Below are positions 9,376-17,561 of a DNA stretch of 63,360 nucleotides, one piece after another. The notes beneath the pieces were generated by a model. The model searched no databases and was not told where the DNA came from. It worked only from the letters and a program-made list of their open reading frames with translations. The stretch comes from Sphingomonadales bacterium. GTDB lineage: Bacteria > Pseudomonadota > Alphaproteobacteria > Sphingomonadales > Sphingomonadaceae. How positions within the stretch are numbered: the first letter of the stretch is position 1; every line of letters begins with the position of its first letter. Location of the stretch: positions 1-63,360 of the forward strand of contig JAAFIB010000008.1 of NCBI GenBank assembly GCA_013297725.1. The letters are read 5' to 3'. The position numbers were made by a program, and so were the translations under genes.

Positions 9376-10839
9376 ATGAAACGCTCAAACTATTTTTTAT
9401 GGTCGGCAACAGCGCTTTTGGCGTCGATGCCGTTGTCGCATGCCGTCGCACAAAAGGCAGATCAGGCAGGTGCATCAGCATCAATGCCGGCGCCGAAGAA
9501 AAAGGCAAAGAACGTCATTCTGTTTGTGGGCGATGGCATGGGCATTTCGACAATCACCGCCGCGCGTATCTATGATGGCCAGTCGCGCGGGGAAACGGGG
9601 GAAGAGAACAGCCTGTCGTTCGAAAGCTTCCCCAATGTTGCCCTGGTTAAAACCTACAACACCAACCAGCAGGTGCCCGATAGCGCAGGCACCGCGTCGG
9701 CGATGAATTCGGGCATCAAGACCCGCGCCGGGGTGATCGGCGTTGGCCCCGCTGCGCATCTGAACGATTGCAGCGAAGGGCTGGCCAATCGCATGCAGAC
9801 GCTGGGCGAAATTGCCAAGGCCAATGGCAAGGGGCTGGGGATCGTCACCACCACGCGGATAACCCATGCGACGCCGGCTGCGGTCTATGCCCATAGTCCG
9901 CAACGCGACTGGGAAGATGACAAGGCTATTCCGGAAGCCGAGCGTGCCAAGGGTTGCACCGATATCGCCGCACAGCTGGTCGCAACGCCGTTTGATATTG
10001 CGCTGGGCGGCGGAACAGGAAATTTCTTTGGTAAGGATAAGGGCGGTAAACGCCTTGATCCTGCGGCTGATCTACCCTCTGTCTGGGCAGCACGAACTGG
10101 CGGCACTTATGTAACTGACAGCGCGGGTCTTTCCGCTACGCGAGGCAGTAAAGGACCAGTGCTAGGCCTGTTCACCCCCAGCCATATGAACTTCATGCTG
10201 GACCGCAAAGATGACAGCAAGGAACCCACGCTGACCGAGATGACCAAAGCGGCCATCGAAAAGCTGAAATCGAATAAGGGCGGCTATTATCTGATGATCG
10301 AAGGCGGGCGGATCGACCATGGCCATCATGCCGGGATTGCGGGCTATGCGCTGAGCGAGACGCAAGAGCTATCGCGCGCGGTCGCAGCGGCGCTGTCGAT
10401 GGTAGATTTGAAAGACACGCTGGTCCTAGTCACCGCCGACCACAGCCATGTCTTTACGATTGCCGGCTATCCGACGCGCGGCAACCCGATATTGGGGCTG
10501 GTCAGTCAGAATGACGAGCGCGGTGAACCTTCGGGCCAGCCGACATTGGCCGCTGATAAGCAGCCCTATTCGACTCTAGGCTACCAAAATGGGCCGGGAG
10601 CGGTAAGGCAGCTGCCTCGTCCCGCCCCCTCTACCGACATCAAAGCGCAACAGCAGGCGCTGGTGCCAACAGGCGATGAAGGCGGGGGCTATGGCATCAT
10701 AGAAACCCATGCAGGCGAAGATGTCGCGTTGTTTGCAACTGGGCCTGGTTCTGAAAATGCGCGCGGTGTGATGGAACAGAACCGCATTTTTGATGTGATT
10801 ATGACGGCTACGGGCTGGAAGAAACTGAAGGCTAAATAG
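9376..10839 (+). CDS. Secreted alkaline phosphatase
   Basis: A 487-residue PhoA-family phosphomonoesterase. The signal peptide MKRSNYFLWSATALLASMP ends near AVAQ. Metal-binding and catalytic motifs are NVILFVGDGMG (first Asp), DSAGTASAMNSG (nucleophilic Ser in D-S-A), MIEGGRIDHGHHAG and VTADHSHVF, plus a C-terminal THAGEDVALFATGP carrying another metal His. It releases phosphate from organic phosphates in the periplasm. No Pho box was identified upstream. It converges on the metallopeptidase gene with a gap of 3 bp. Confidence 0.93.
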   Translation: MKRSNYFLWSATALLASMPLSHAVAQKADQAGASASMPAPKKKAKNVILFVGDGMGISTITAARIYDGQSRGETGEENSLSFESFPNVALVKTYNTNQQVPDSAGTASAMNSGIKTRAGVIGVGPAAHLNDCSEGLANRMQTLGEIAKANGKGLGIVTTTRITHATPAAVYAHSPQRDWEDDKAIPEAERAKGCTDIAAQLVATPFDIALGGGTGNFFGKDKGGKRLDPAADLPSVWAARTGGTYVTDSAGLSATRGSKGPVLGLFTPSHMNFMLDRKDDSKEPTLTEMTKAAIEKLKSNKGGYYLMIEGGRIDHGHHAGIAGYALSETQELSRAVAAALSMVDLKDTLVLVTADHSHVFTIAGYPTRGNPILGLVSQNDERGEPSGQPTLAADKQPYSTLGYQNGPGAVRQLPRPAPSTDIKAQQQALVPTGDEGGGYGIIETHAGEDVALFATGPGSENARGVMEQNRIFDVIMTATGWKKLKAK

Positions 10840-10842
10840 CCT

Positions 10843-11598
10843 TTACCGCCCAACCCGCTGCAAAGCTGTGCCGTGCATTTTTAGCCAGCGATCGGCGGTT
10901 TTGCGGTCGCCCTCAAATAGTTCGTCCAACCATGCGTAGAATGCCTGGCTGTGATCCATGTGCCGCATATGCGCGACTTCATGGGCGATGACGGATCGGC
11001 GGACGTGCGACGGGGCCATCACCAACCGCCAGCTTAGCGAGATCGTTCCGCGCGATGAACAGCTGCCCCACCGGCTGCGCGGGTCGCCAAGCGACAGCGT
11101 CGGGATCGGTTCACCGGCTTGGCGGCAATAATGTGCGATGTCATCGGCGAAAATTGTGCGTGCCTGTGTTTTCAGCCAGCGTAAAATGCGGGCCTCGACC
11201 ATCTCCTGTGGTCCGCCCAAATGCAATTCGCGGCCTTCCATTCCTTCAACCAGCTTTACAGTGCGTGTCGCAGTTTCGCTCCAGATAATCCGGTGCGGCT
11301 CGCCCTCAAAAGCCACCGTTTCTCCAGCATGCAGCGATGCAACCGCAGGGGCGCTGTGCAGTCGCAGCGCGATCCAGTTTCGTTTCTGCACGACAAAATC
11401 CATCGCTGCCTTGGTCGGTGCATAGGTCGGCATAGTGATGCGGATTTCGCGCTTGATCGCATCGGCGCGCATCGAAATCCGTTTGGCGCCCGGATTGCGG
11501 CGGATGCGCACCGGCACCGCCTCACCCTCGATATCGACCACCGGATCCCCGGCTTTAGAGTGGCTGTTCGAGAATATGCTGTTCAAGAGGTCCAGCAT
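10843..11598 (-). CDS. YgjP-type (DUF45) zinc metallopeptidase
   Basis: A 251-residue predicted zinc metallopeptidase. HEVAHMRHMDHSQAFY gives the HExxH zinc site plus the downstream histidine typical of DUF45/YgjP-like proteins, and SRWGSCSSRGTISLSWRLVM is the family's conserved SRWGSC segment. The substrate is unknown. The start at 11598 overlaps the 3' end of the upstream YcgN-type gene by about 40 bp, suggesting translational coupling; a slightly later start is possible. Confidence 0.85.
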   Translation of the reverse strand: MLDLLNSIFSNSHSKAGDPVVDIEGEAVPVRIRRNPGAKRISMRADAIKREIRITMPTYAPTKAAMDFVVQKRNWIALRLHSAPAVASLHAGETVAFEGEPHRIIWSETATRTVKLVEGMEGRELHLGGPQEMVEARILRWLKTQARTIFADDIAHYCRQAGEPIPTLSLGDPRSRWGSCSSRGTISLSWRLVMAPSHVRRSVIAHEVAHMRHMDHSQAFYAWLDELFEGDRKTADRWLKMHGTALQRVGR

Positions 11599-11989
11599 GG
11601 AGTTCCGATATCGCTTTGCCGGTAATGGAATTGCCGGTCTGGTGAATGGTGTCGCGGCTGCCGCTGATCAGGTAATGCCAGTCCGGCAGCGGCTCGCCCG
11701 CGTCTCGCAGCACATAGGCACAGGTTGATGGCAACCAGAAATAGTCGCTGATCTTGCCGCGTGCCAGCCGGATGCAATCGGGTACATACATGCGGCGTGC
11801 CTTGTAATCCGAACATTGGCAGCTTTTCAGGTCTAACAATTTGCAGGCGACATTGGTTGGATAGATGCGGCCGGTGTCTTCATCCTCAACCTTGTGCAAA
11901 CAGCATTTCCCGCAGCCATCGCACAATGCCTCCCATTGTTCGCGGTCCAGCTTTTCCAGCGGACGTTCCCAGAAAGGCGTTTCGTTCAA
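11555..11989 (-). CDS. YcgN-family cysteine cluster protein
   Basis: A UPF0153/YkgJ-type protein with conserved cysteines in LCDGCGKCCLHK, CQCSDYKARR, DCIRLARG and TCAYVL, probably binding an Fe-S cluster or zinc; function unknown. The frame is open back to 12094, but the family starts only a few residues before PFWE, and a TTG at 11989 directly follows the SCO1 stop codon (TGAATTG). I therefore place the start at 11989 (about 144 residues). It sits in an apparent three-gene run SCO1, YcgN, YgjP. Confidence 0.8.
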   Translation of the reverse strand: MNETPFWERPLEKLDREQWEALCDGCGKCCLHKVEDEDTGRIYPTNVACKLLDLKSCQCSDYKARRMYVPDCIRLARGKISDYFWLPSTCAYVLRDAGEPLPDWHYLISGSRDTIHQTGNSITGKAISELHAGPLEQHILEQPL

Positions 11990-11990
11990 T

Positions 11991-12608
11991 TCAGCGGACC
12001 CATTTTGCCAGTTCTGCCGTGACCAGCTGTGGGTCACCCTCATTGGGTTCTGTATTGGGGGTATCGGCGGGTAAGATCGCGAGCGGCTTGCCATCAGTTC
12101 CCATCAAATACGGGGTCTGGCTGTGGCTCATCAGATACGCATCCGGGCTGGTTCCATCGACCTTTTGATAATAGACTGCGAATGATTTTGCCGCCGCCGC
12201 AATCTCCGCCTCGGTTCCGGTTAATCCGACAAGTCGCGGATGGAATGCGCTGACGAATTGTTTCAAAACGTCGGGTGTATCGCGTTTCGGATCAACGGTG
12301 ATGAAATAGGGCTGCACTTTGTTGGCCAGTTCTGGATGCGCCTTTTCAAACGCAATCAGCCCCGCCATCAAATGTTGCATATCGGGCGCACAAATATCGG
12401 GGCAGCTGGTGTAGCCGAAATAGACGATGCGGAATTTTCCAGCGTCATCTGCATAACTCCGCTTCTTGCCGTTTTGATCGGTCAACGTAAACGGCCCCCC
12501 AATTCTTGCACCAGCGAGCGGAGCTTGGGTCAGCGGAGGTTGTTCAGCCGGTGGGTTGCAGCCCGAAACCAGCAAAGCTAAGAAAAGCGATGTTACAAAT
12601 TTATTCAT
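11991..12608 (-). CDS. SCO1/SenC family copper-binding lipoprotein
   Basis: A 205-residue SCO protein that delivers copper to, or reduces, the CuA site of cytochrome c oxidase. The N terminus MNKFVTSLFLALLVSGC is a lipoprotein signal with lipobox cysteine 17. The thioredoxin-like fold carries FGYTSCPDICAPDM (CxxxC) and the copper-ligand His in MSHSQTPYL. Length is normal. It is divergent from the ankyrin gene and first in a run with the YcgN- and YgjP-type genes. Confidence 0.92.
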   Translation of the reverse strand: MNKFVTSLFLALLVSGCNPPAEQPPLTQAPLAGARIGGPFTLTDQNGKKRSYADDAGKFRIVYFGYTSCPDICAPDMQHLMAGLIAFEKAHPELANKVQPYFITVDPKRDTPDVLKQFVSAFHPRLVGLTGTEAEIAAAAKSFAVYYQKVDGTSPDAYLMSHSQTPYLMGTDGKPLAILPADTPNTEPNEGDPQLVTAELAKWVR

Positions 12609-12676
12609 GACGCAGCCAGCAATGGTCTGATACAGGGATTAGATCAAGACTGGATCGACGAATCAGGACAGGGAAT

Positions 12677-13366
12677 ATGGCTAGACATCGTAAAATGACG
12701 TTTGCGGCAAAAATGCTGTTTGGCGCAGCTGCCTTTGGGCTTTTTGCATTGCCTGTGGCTGCGCAATTTTCCGATAGCTATAATTTCCTAAAGGCGGTGA
12801 AAGAGCGCAAAGGCGAGGAAGCCGAAAAGTTCATCAACGTGCCGGGTTCAGGCGCGGTCATTATCAATACAAAGTCGGATGATACCGGCGAAACCGCTTT
12901 GCATATTGTCACTGCGCGGCGCGATTACGATTGGCTGGGCTATCTGCTCGGCAAAGGCGCAAAGGCCGATATCGCGGATAAAAAAGGTGCAACGCCGTTG
13001 ATGCTGGCGACGCAATTAAACTGGGCTGATGGCGCGCAATTGCTTATCAAGATGAAAGCCAATGTCGATGCAACTAACCGCAGCGGCGAAACTGCGTTGA
13101 TCCGTGCGGTGCAGCTGCGCAATGCCGAAATGGTCCGTTTGTTGATGAAGGCTGGGGCCAATCCTGACAAGCAAGATACCGTCGCTGGATATTCTGCGCG
13201 CGACTATGCGGCGCAAGACGGCCGGGCGAATGCAATCCTCGCGATCATCGAAAGCGGCGGTAAAGGCGAAGAGCCGAAAAAAGAGACCGAAAGCAAAAAG
13301 GGTGATCTGGATTTTTCAGGGATCGAGGATAAGCCTGTAAAGCCCGATACCTCTAGCCCCCAATAA
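12677..13366 (+). CDS. Exported ankyrin-repeat protein
   Basis: A 229-residue protein with an N-terminal signal peptide (FGAAAFGLFALPVAAQ) and about four ankyrin repeats, for example GETALHIVTARRDYDWLGYL, GATPLMLATQLNWADGAQLL and GETALIRAVQLRNAEMVRLL. The C terminus is charged and low in complexity (GEEPKKETESKKGD). It is probably periplasmic and binds protein partners; no specific role can be deduced. It converges on msrB with a 1-bp gap. Confidence 0.85.
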   Translation: MARHRKMTFAAKMLFGAAAFGLFALPVAAQFSDSYNFLKAVKERKGEEAEKFINVPGSGAVIINTKSDDTGETALHIVTARRDYDWLGYLLGKGAKADIADKKGATPLMLATQLNWADGAQLLIKMKANVDATNRSGETALIRAVQLRNAEMVRLLMKAGANPDKQDTVAGYSARDYAAQDGRANAILAIIESGGKGEEPKKETESKKGDLDFSGIEDKPVKPDTSSPQ

Positions 13367-13367
13367 A

Positions 13368-13853
13368 TTATCCCGCCGTAAACTTCATCGCGACGCCATT
13401 CATGCAATAGCGTTTGCCTGTCGGCTTTGGTCCATCATCAAAGACGTGGCCCAGATGTCCGCCGCAGCGAGCGCAATACACCTCAGTTCGCGGGGTGCCG
13501 ATCTTGTAATCGGTCGCGGTGCCAATGGCCCCGGCCAGCGGTTTCCAAAAACTGGGCCAGCCAGTGCCGCTGTCAAATTTGGTGGTCGATGAAAACAATT
13601 GCTGGGCACAACCAGCACAGCTGAAAGTGCCTTTGCGTTTTTCCTTATCCAACGGGCTGGAATAGGCGCGTTCGGTGTCTTCTTTGCGAAGCACCTGATA
13701 CGCAGCCGGTGATAGCGCTTTGCGCCATTCTGCATCGGTTTTTGTAACCGCAAACTTGCCTTTGCGCGCATCGGCCGAACCACCGCAGCCAAAAGTAAGC
13801 GCGATCCCCGCAAATGCCGCTGTGCGCAGCAACCCCCGTTTTGAATAGTCCAT
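13368..13853 (-). CDS. msrB: Peptide-methionine (R)-S-oxide reductase, exported
   Basis: MsrB repairs R-methionine sulfoxide. The start is taken at ATG 13853 (MDYSKRGLLRTAAFAG) after GAGGTGACAG; this gives an N-terminal export signal with a possible lipobox (ALTFGC), so the enzyme is probably periplasmic or membrane-anchored. Zinc cysteines are in FSCAGCAQQLF and YCARCGGHLGHVF, and the catalytic Cys is in KRYCMNGVAMKF. The frame could extend to 13907. About 161 residues. Confidence 0.93.
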   Translation of the reverse strand: MDYSKRGLLRTAAFAGIALTFGCGGSADARKGKFAVTKTDAEWRKALSPAAYQVLRKEDTERAYSSPLDKEKRKGTFSCAGCAQQLFSSTTKFDSGTGWPSFWKPLAGAIGTATDYKIGTPRTEVYCARCGGHLGHVFDDGPKPTGKRYCMNGVAMKFTAG

Positions 13854-13929
13854 CACTGTCACCTCATTTTGCGAATTCATAACCCTAGATACGGTGGATA
13901 TGCGCAAAAGGTTTCACTCAAGATTGGGT

Positions 13930-15237
13930 TTAGTATTTCGACAGCTCGACATCCATCGAGCGATAGCCATGGACGAAACATCCGGCGACGCGAACGGGCT
14001 CTGCGACTACGTTGGGGCGTAGGCGGCGCACAGCCATTTCCTCAAGCAATATCCTGATCTGCAATTCGGCCAAACGCGCACCGACACAGCGGTGGATGCC
14101 ATAGCCGAATGACAAATGCCGCCGCGCATTTTCGCGATCAACGATCAGCTTGTCGGGATTTTCAAACACGGTTTCATCGCGATTGGCGGAAAGATACCAC
14201 AGGCCGATTTTGTCACCCGATTTGATGGGGGCTCCAAACAAGTCATGATCCTGCAGCGCAGTGCGGCGCATATGGGCCAGCGGCGTCTGCCAACGGATCA
14301 CTTCGCTGACTGCATTGGGAATGAACTCTGGATTCTTTTCCAGCTTTTCGCGCTCATCCTGAAAACTGTGCAGGCCATAAGCATAGCCTGACATAGAATT
14401 GCGCGTGGTATCATTGCCACCAACGATCAACAGGATCAGGTTTCCCATATATTCGAATGGGGTCATGTCCTTCATCGGTGAGTGGATCATCCGGCTGATT
14501 AGGTCAGGTGCTTCGCCCTTGTTTTTGCGTTCTTCCCATAGCCGCTGAAAATACGCGCCCATTTCATACATTTTGGCAAGCCGCAGCTTTCGGTTTTCCG
14601 ACGTGCGGAACAGCTCCACATCCCCGGCCCAATCGGACCATTCGGTCAACAACCGCCGGTCCTCCCACGGAAAGTCGAAAATCAACGCCAGCATCTGCGT
14701 CGTCATCTCAATCGAAACCTTGTCCACCCAATCAAATGTCTGCCCCACGGGCAAGCTATCGAGCAAATCGCCGGTCCGCGTGCGGATGTCATCCGTCATC
14801 CGCAGCATTTCTGCAGGCGTAAAAGCAGGCGCGATAACGCGGCGCTCCTCAGTATGCTTTGGCCGATCCATCGCAATGAACATCGGCATGACAACGCGTT
14901 CATCCTCTGGAATCGGCTCGGCCAGCGCATCATCATCCACCAACGTAATCCCGCCATGTTCAAACGACGATGAATAGATGTCGGGCAACGCCTCAACATG
15001 CTGGATCGCTTTTAGGGTTGTTACGTTCCAATAGGTGCCAAAAGAACTGCCCTCAATCTTGTTGATCGGCGCCTTTTCGCGCATCTCTTTAAAGATCGGA
15101 TGCCAGCGATCCTCGACATAGATATCCGCCTGAGTCACATCCCAATCATGCGGCGCGGTGTTCACCTCCCACGGCAAAGTGTCGGTATTCTGTGTCGCGC
15201 TAAAATCTGCGGGCGGCAAATCAGGGGCAGTGGCCAT
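13930..15237 (-). CDS. Cytochrome P450, CYP153-like
   Basis: A 435-residue soluble bacterial P450. The heme-ligand loop is HLSFGYGIHRCVGARLAE, the I-helix is LLIVGGNDTTRNSMSG (oxygen-activating D-T-T) and the K-helix ExxR is in AVSEVIRWQ. The I-helix GGNDTTRNS pattern and overall layout resemble CYP153 terminal alkane hydroxylases, which use a separate ferredoxin and reductase; none is adjacent here. Subfamily assignment is from memory and uncertain. Transcribed divergently from the GST gene. Confidence 0.88.
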   Translation of the reverse strand: MATAPDLPPADFSATQNTDTLPWEVNTAPHDWDVTQADIYVEDRWHPIFKEMREKAPINKIEGSSFGTYWNVTTLKAIQHVEALPDIYSSSFEHGGITLVDDDALAEPIPEDERVVMPMFIAMDRPKHTEERRVIAPAFTPAEMLRMTDDIRTRTGDLLDSLPVGQTFDWVDKVSIEMTTQMLALIFDFPWEDRRLLTEWSDWAGDVELFRTSENRKLRLAKMYEMGAYFQRLWEERKNKGEAPDLISRMIHSPMKDMTPFEYMGNLILLIVGGNDTTRNSMSGYAYGLHSFQDEREKLEKNPEFIPNAVSEVIRWQTPLAHMRRTALQDHDLFGAPIKSGDKIGLWYLSANRDETVFENPDKLIVDRENARRHLSFGYGIHRCVGARLAELQIRILLEEMAVRRLRPNVVAEPVRVAGCFVHGYRSMDVELSKY

Positions 15238-15403
15238 TTCGGAGTCCTCTCAAACTTTCCGCAAGACTGCCATTACTGACAATAATGTCAATCCCGTTTC
15301 GATATGCAACTGGAATTGCGCGGTCTATTCGCAGATAACAGTTGCAATGCACCACTGATCTGTCAGCCTATAATCATTACATAAAACCCCTAAGGAATCC
15401 TGC

Positions 15404-16048
15404 ATGATCGTTTACGGCACCCCCGTCTCCCCCTTTGCCCGCAAAGTCCTGTCCTATCTGATCGAGCGGGGCATGGAGCATGAAGTGGTCAGCGTCGGCA
15501 TGGGCGACCCCAACCCCGATTACGCCGCGGTCAGCCCGTTCCGCAAAATGCCCGCGATTAAAGACGGCGATTTCGGCATTTCCGATAGCAGCGCGATCCT
15601 AACCTATTTGGAGGCGAAATATCCCGGCTCTGCGCTAACGCCAGACAGCGCAGAGGATAAAGCCCGCGTCGCCTGGTTCGATGAATTTGCCGACACGATG
15701 CTGACTGCATCGGGCGGCAAGATCTTCTTCAATCGGGTCGTCGCACCAAAGTTTATGAAGCAAGACGGTGATGAAGCCGCCGCGAAAGCAGGCGAAGCGG
15801 AACTGCCAAAGCTATATGCCTATTTGGAAAGCGTGATGGACGGTTCCGGCTATCTGGCCGGCGGAAAGTTCACCATCGCCGACATCGCGGTCGCCGCCGC
15901 CTTGGGCAATCTGCGCCCCATGGGTTTCGGCCCGAATGCCGCCGAATATCCAAAGACCGCCGCCTATCTAGACACCATCAACGCCCGCCCCAGCATCGCC
16001 GGACCATATGGCCATTTCGAAAAAATCTATGCACGGGTGGTAGGATAA
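15404..16048 (+). CDS. Glutathione S-transferase family protein
   Basis: A 214-residue GST with an N-terminal thioredoxin-like domain (MIVYGTPVSPFARKVLSYL, ISDSSAILTYLEAKYPG giving the glutathione-binding Glu/Asp-Ser pair) and an all-helical C-terminal domain (YLAGGKFTIADIAVAAAL). The reaction and substrate cannot be specified. It is the last core gene before the accessory region; the first 79-bp repeat begins 3 bp after its stop codon. Confidence 0.9.
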   Translation: MIVYGTPVSPFARKVLSYLIERGMEHEVVSVGMGDPNPDYAAVSPFRKMPAIKDGDFGISDSSAILTYLEAKYPGSALTPDSAEDKARVAWFDEFADTMLTASGGKIFFNRVVAPKFMKQDGDEAAAKAGEAELPKLYAYLESVMDGSGYLAGGKFTIADIAVAAALGNLRPMGFGPNAAEYPKTAAYLDTINARPSIAGPYGHFEKIYARVVG

Positions 16049-16050
16049 TA

Positions 16051-16129
16051 TAACCATATAGGTAAAAATATCTTGACATCGTAACGCCGTTATGGCAAAT
16101 ATTGTCATAACGGAAAAATGCGATTCGGG
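16051..16129. repeat. 79-bp direct repeat, copy A, with promoter and operator-like palindrome
   Basis: Starting at TAACCATATAGG, this copy matches 18604-18682 with about six substitutions. It contains TTGACA (16073-16078) and a 27-bp near-perfect palindrome at 16087-16113, whose half-sites read CCGTTATGGCA and TGTCATAACGG. Just upstream of the HTH regulator at 16239, it may be that regulator's promoter and operator, or an element end. Confidence 0.75.
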
Positions 16130-16238
16130 ACTGACTGAGGCTTCGTCTCGCTTGCGGCCTATATTGACGCTCAGCTAGTTATCAGTTACAGATAACTTTT
16201 TATCGCAATCGCCTGTCGATCTTGGTTTTGACAAGACA

Positions 16239-16646
16239 TTGAATATCGGGATTGCCAGTGCAGCGGCCTACAAGGCGCGGAAGATGGCTATTGCGCGCGG
16301 TGGGGTAAAGCCGTCGGCGCAATCCCCCAAAGTATGGTTCACCTCGATAGACAGCTTTGCAAAGGTTTTGTCAGATCGCAATCGTGAACTGCTGGCACTG
16401 ATTGTTGCAGAGAAACCCAATTCATTGCAAGCGCTTGTTGATCGCACGGGAAGAGCAAAGTCCAACCTTTCTCGCACTCTTCGCACGATGGAGCGATATG
16501 GATTGGTGCGTTTCGAAAAACGCCAAGGCCGGGCCCTTGCGCCAAGGGTTGTCTATGACGACATCAGGCTTGATTTGCTGTTGCGAGTGAAGCCAGTTGC
16601 GATGTTGGGTGCGCGACAGGGGGCGAGGGCTGGCTTAGTTGTATAA
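16239..16646 (+). CDS. Winged-helix transcriptional regulator, HVO_A0114-like, possibly decayed
   Basis: About 135 residues: a MarR-like winged helix (SDRNRELLALIVAEKPNSLQ, RTGRAKSNLSRTLRTMERYG, GLVRFEKRQGR). It resembles the HVO_A0114 group of putative antitoxins or regulators, whose members begin roughly MKTLNIGIAS and ARxMAIARG. Here the codon in the expected ATG position is GAC (D-K-T-L-N-I-G), leaving TTG 16239 as the only obvious start, with no good ribosome-binding site. The upstream palindrome could be its operator. No partner toxin gene was recognised. Confidence 0.6.
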   Translation: MNIGIASAAAYKARKMAIARGGVKPSAQSPKVWFTSIDSFAKVLSDRNRELLALIVAEKPNSLQALVDRTGRAKSNLSRTLRTMERYGLVRFEKRQGRALAPRVVYDDIRLDLLLRVKPVAMLGARQGARAGLVV

Positions 16647-16930
16647 ATAGCAGATTTGAAGGGGTTTTTGGGGGTTCAAGCCGTAGCTGTGCCAGTTTGC
16701 GAGATGTTGCACCGAATTTGAATTTGCATGTCCATCAAATGTTTACGTCAATGAAGTGCACTTCAAGAGATGAGTCGAGTCAACTTTTAGTTGTATCTTA
16801 ACCGATAGGTTTATATACCAGTAACACATCCGAAGCGAGATTCGGGATGTGCCACCCGCAAGGGTTCCGCGAAATGTGGACGCAAGGGTCTTCTCGCACA
16901 ATGGCCTTCTTCCCCCGGGAGGAAGGTCAT
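16647..16930. other. Non-coding gap in the accessory islet
   Basis: AT-richer than its neighbours and without a credible gene. A short imperfect hairpin near 16902-16925 (CCTTCTTCCCCC pairing with GGGAGGAAGG) lies just beyond the 3' end of the minus-strand gene at 16931 and may act as its terminator. Confidence 0.5.
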
Positions 16931-17443
16931 TTACTTTTTCGGCGGCGGACAAATTTGGTGGACGAGCCTAGCAAACTTGATGGCTTCAAACTTATGGCGA
17001 GCCATGAGTCCAGAGCGTTGATATGCACTAATGATGTGCAAAATACCATCAACGCCATTGATTTTGTCTGCTTTCCCTAACCGAAAATAGACAGGGTATG
17101 GGACGCCATCAGCTTCACAGTAAAAGAAGTGGTTCCACACGCCATTTCCGTCTCTTCCACGGTATGCCTTACCTCCTACACCATACCTGATCAGATCGCA
17201 CAGCTCGATTGAGCAGCCGTAACGAGCGGGACAAAATGCACGCACATCGCCGTCATCTACAAATTTACGGCCAGCATCATGCTTGGTATTATCAAACTTC
17301 TCGCTGTAAACATGCGCGCTGAACGTAACTTGCAATGTTGCAGGTGCCGCTAGCGGATCTTTAGCAGGCACAACTACCCGAAACCCCCTTAGGTGCGCAA
17401 GCGGATAGTCCACACCTTCAAAGTTGAAAACCCGATTTAACAT
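16931..17443 (-). CDS. Hypothetical protein in accessory islet
   Basis: A 170-residue protein I do not recognise. It begins MLNRVFNFEGVDYPLAHLRG and includes LQVTFSAHVYSEKFDN, a cysteine-containing centre (CPARYGCSIELCDLI), GVWNHFFYCEADG and a C-terminal LVHQICPPPKK. There is no signal peptide or membrane segment. The conserved-looking His/Cys/Asp residues could suggest an enzyme or toxin, but this is only an impression. It is divergent from the gene at 17562 and flanked by a regulator, inside the segment bounded by the 79-bp repeats. Confidence 0.6.
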   Translation of the reverse strand: MLNRVFNFEGVDYPLAHLRGFRVVVPAKDPLAAPATLQVTFSAHVYSEKFDNTKHDAGRKFVDDGDVRAFCPARYGCSIELCDLIRYGVGGKAYRGRDGNGVWNHFFYCEADGVPYPVYFRLGKADKINGVDGILHIISAYQRSGLMARHKFEAIKFARLVHQICPPPKK

Positions 17444-17561
17444 CCTCGCAGCTTAAACACGAAAATCGGTTATGATGCAAGTTAAAAAAGGGCTACACGA
17501 GCGGCTTGTAACTTGACATTTTGGTCTAAGGTCGGCAATCGGGCTATGAAGGGAATGTTCT

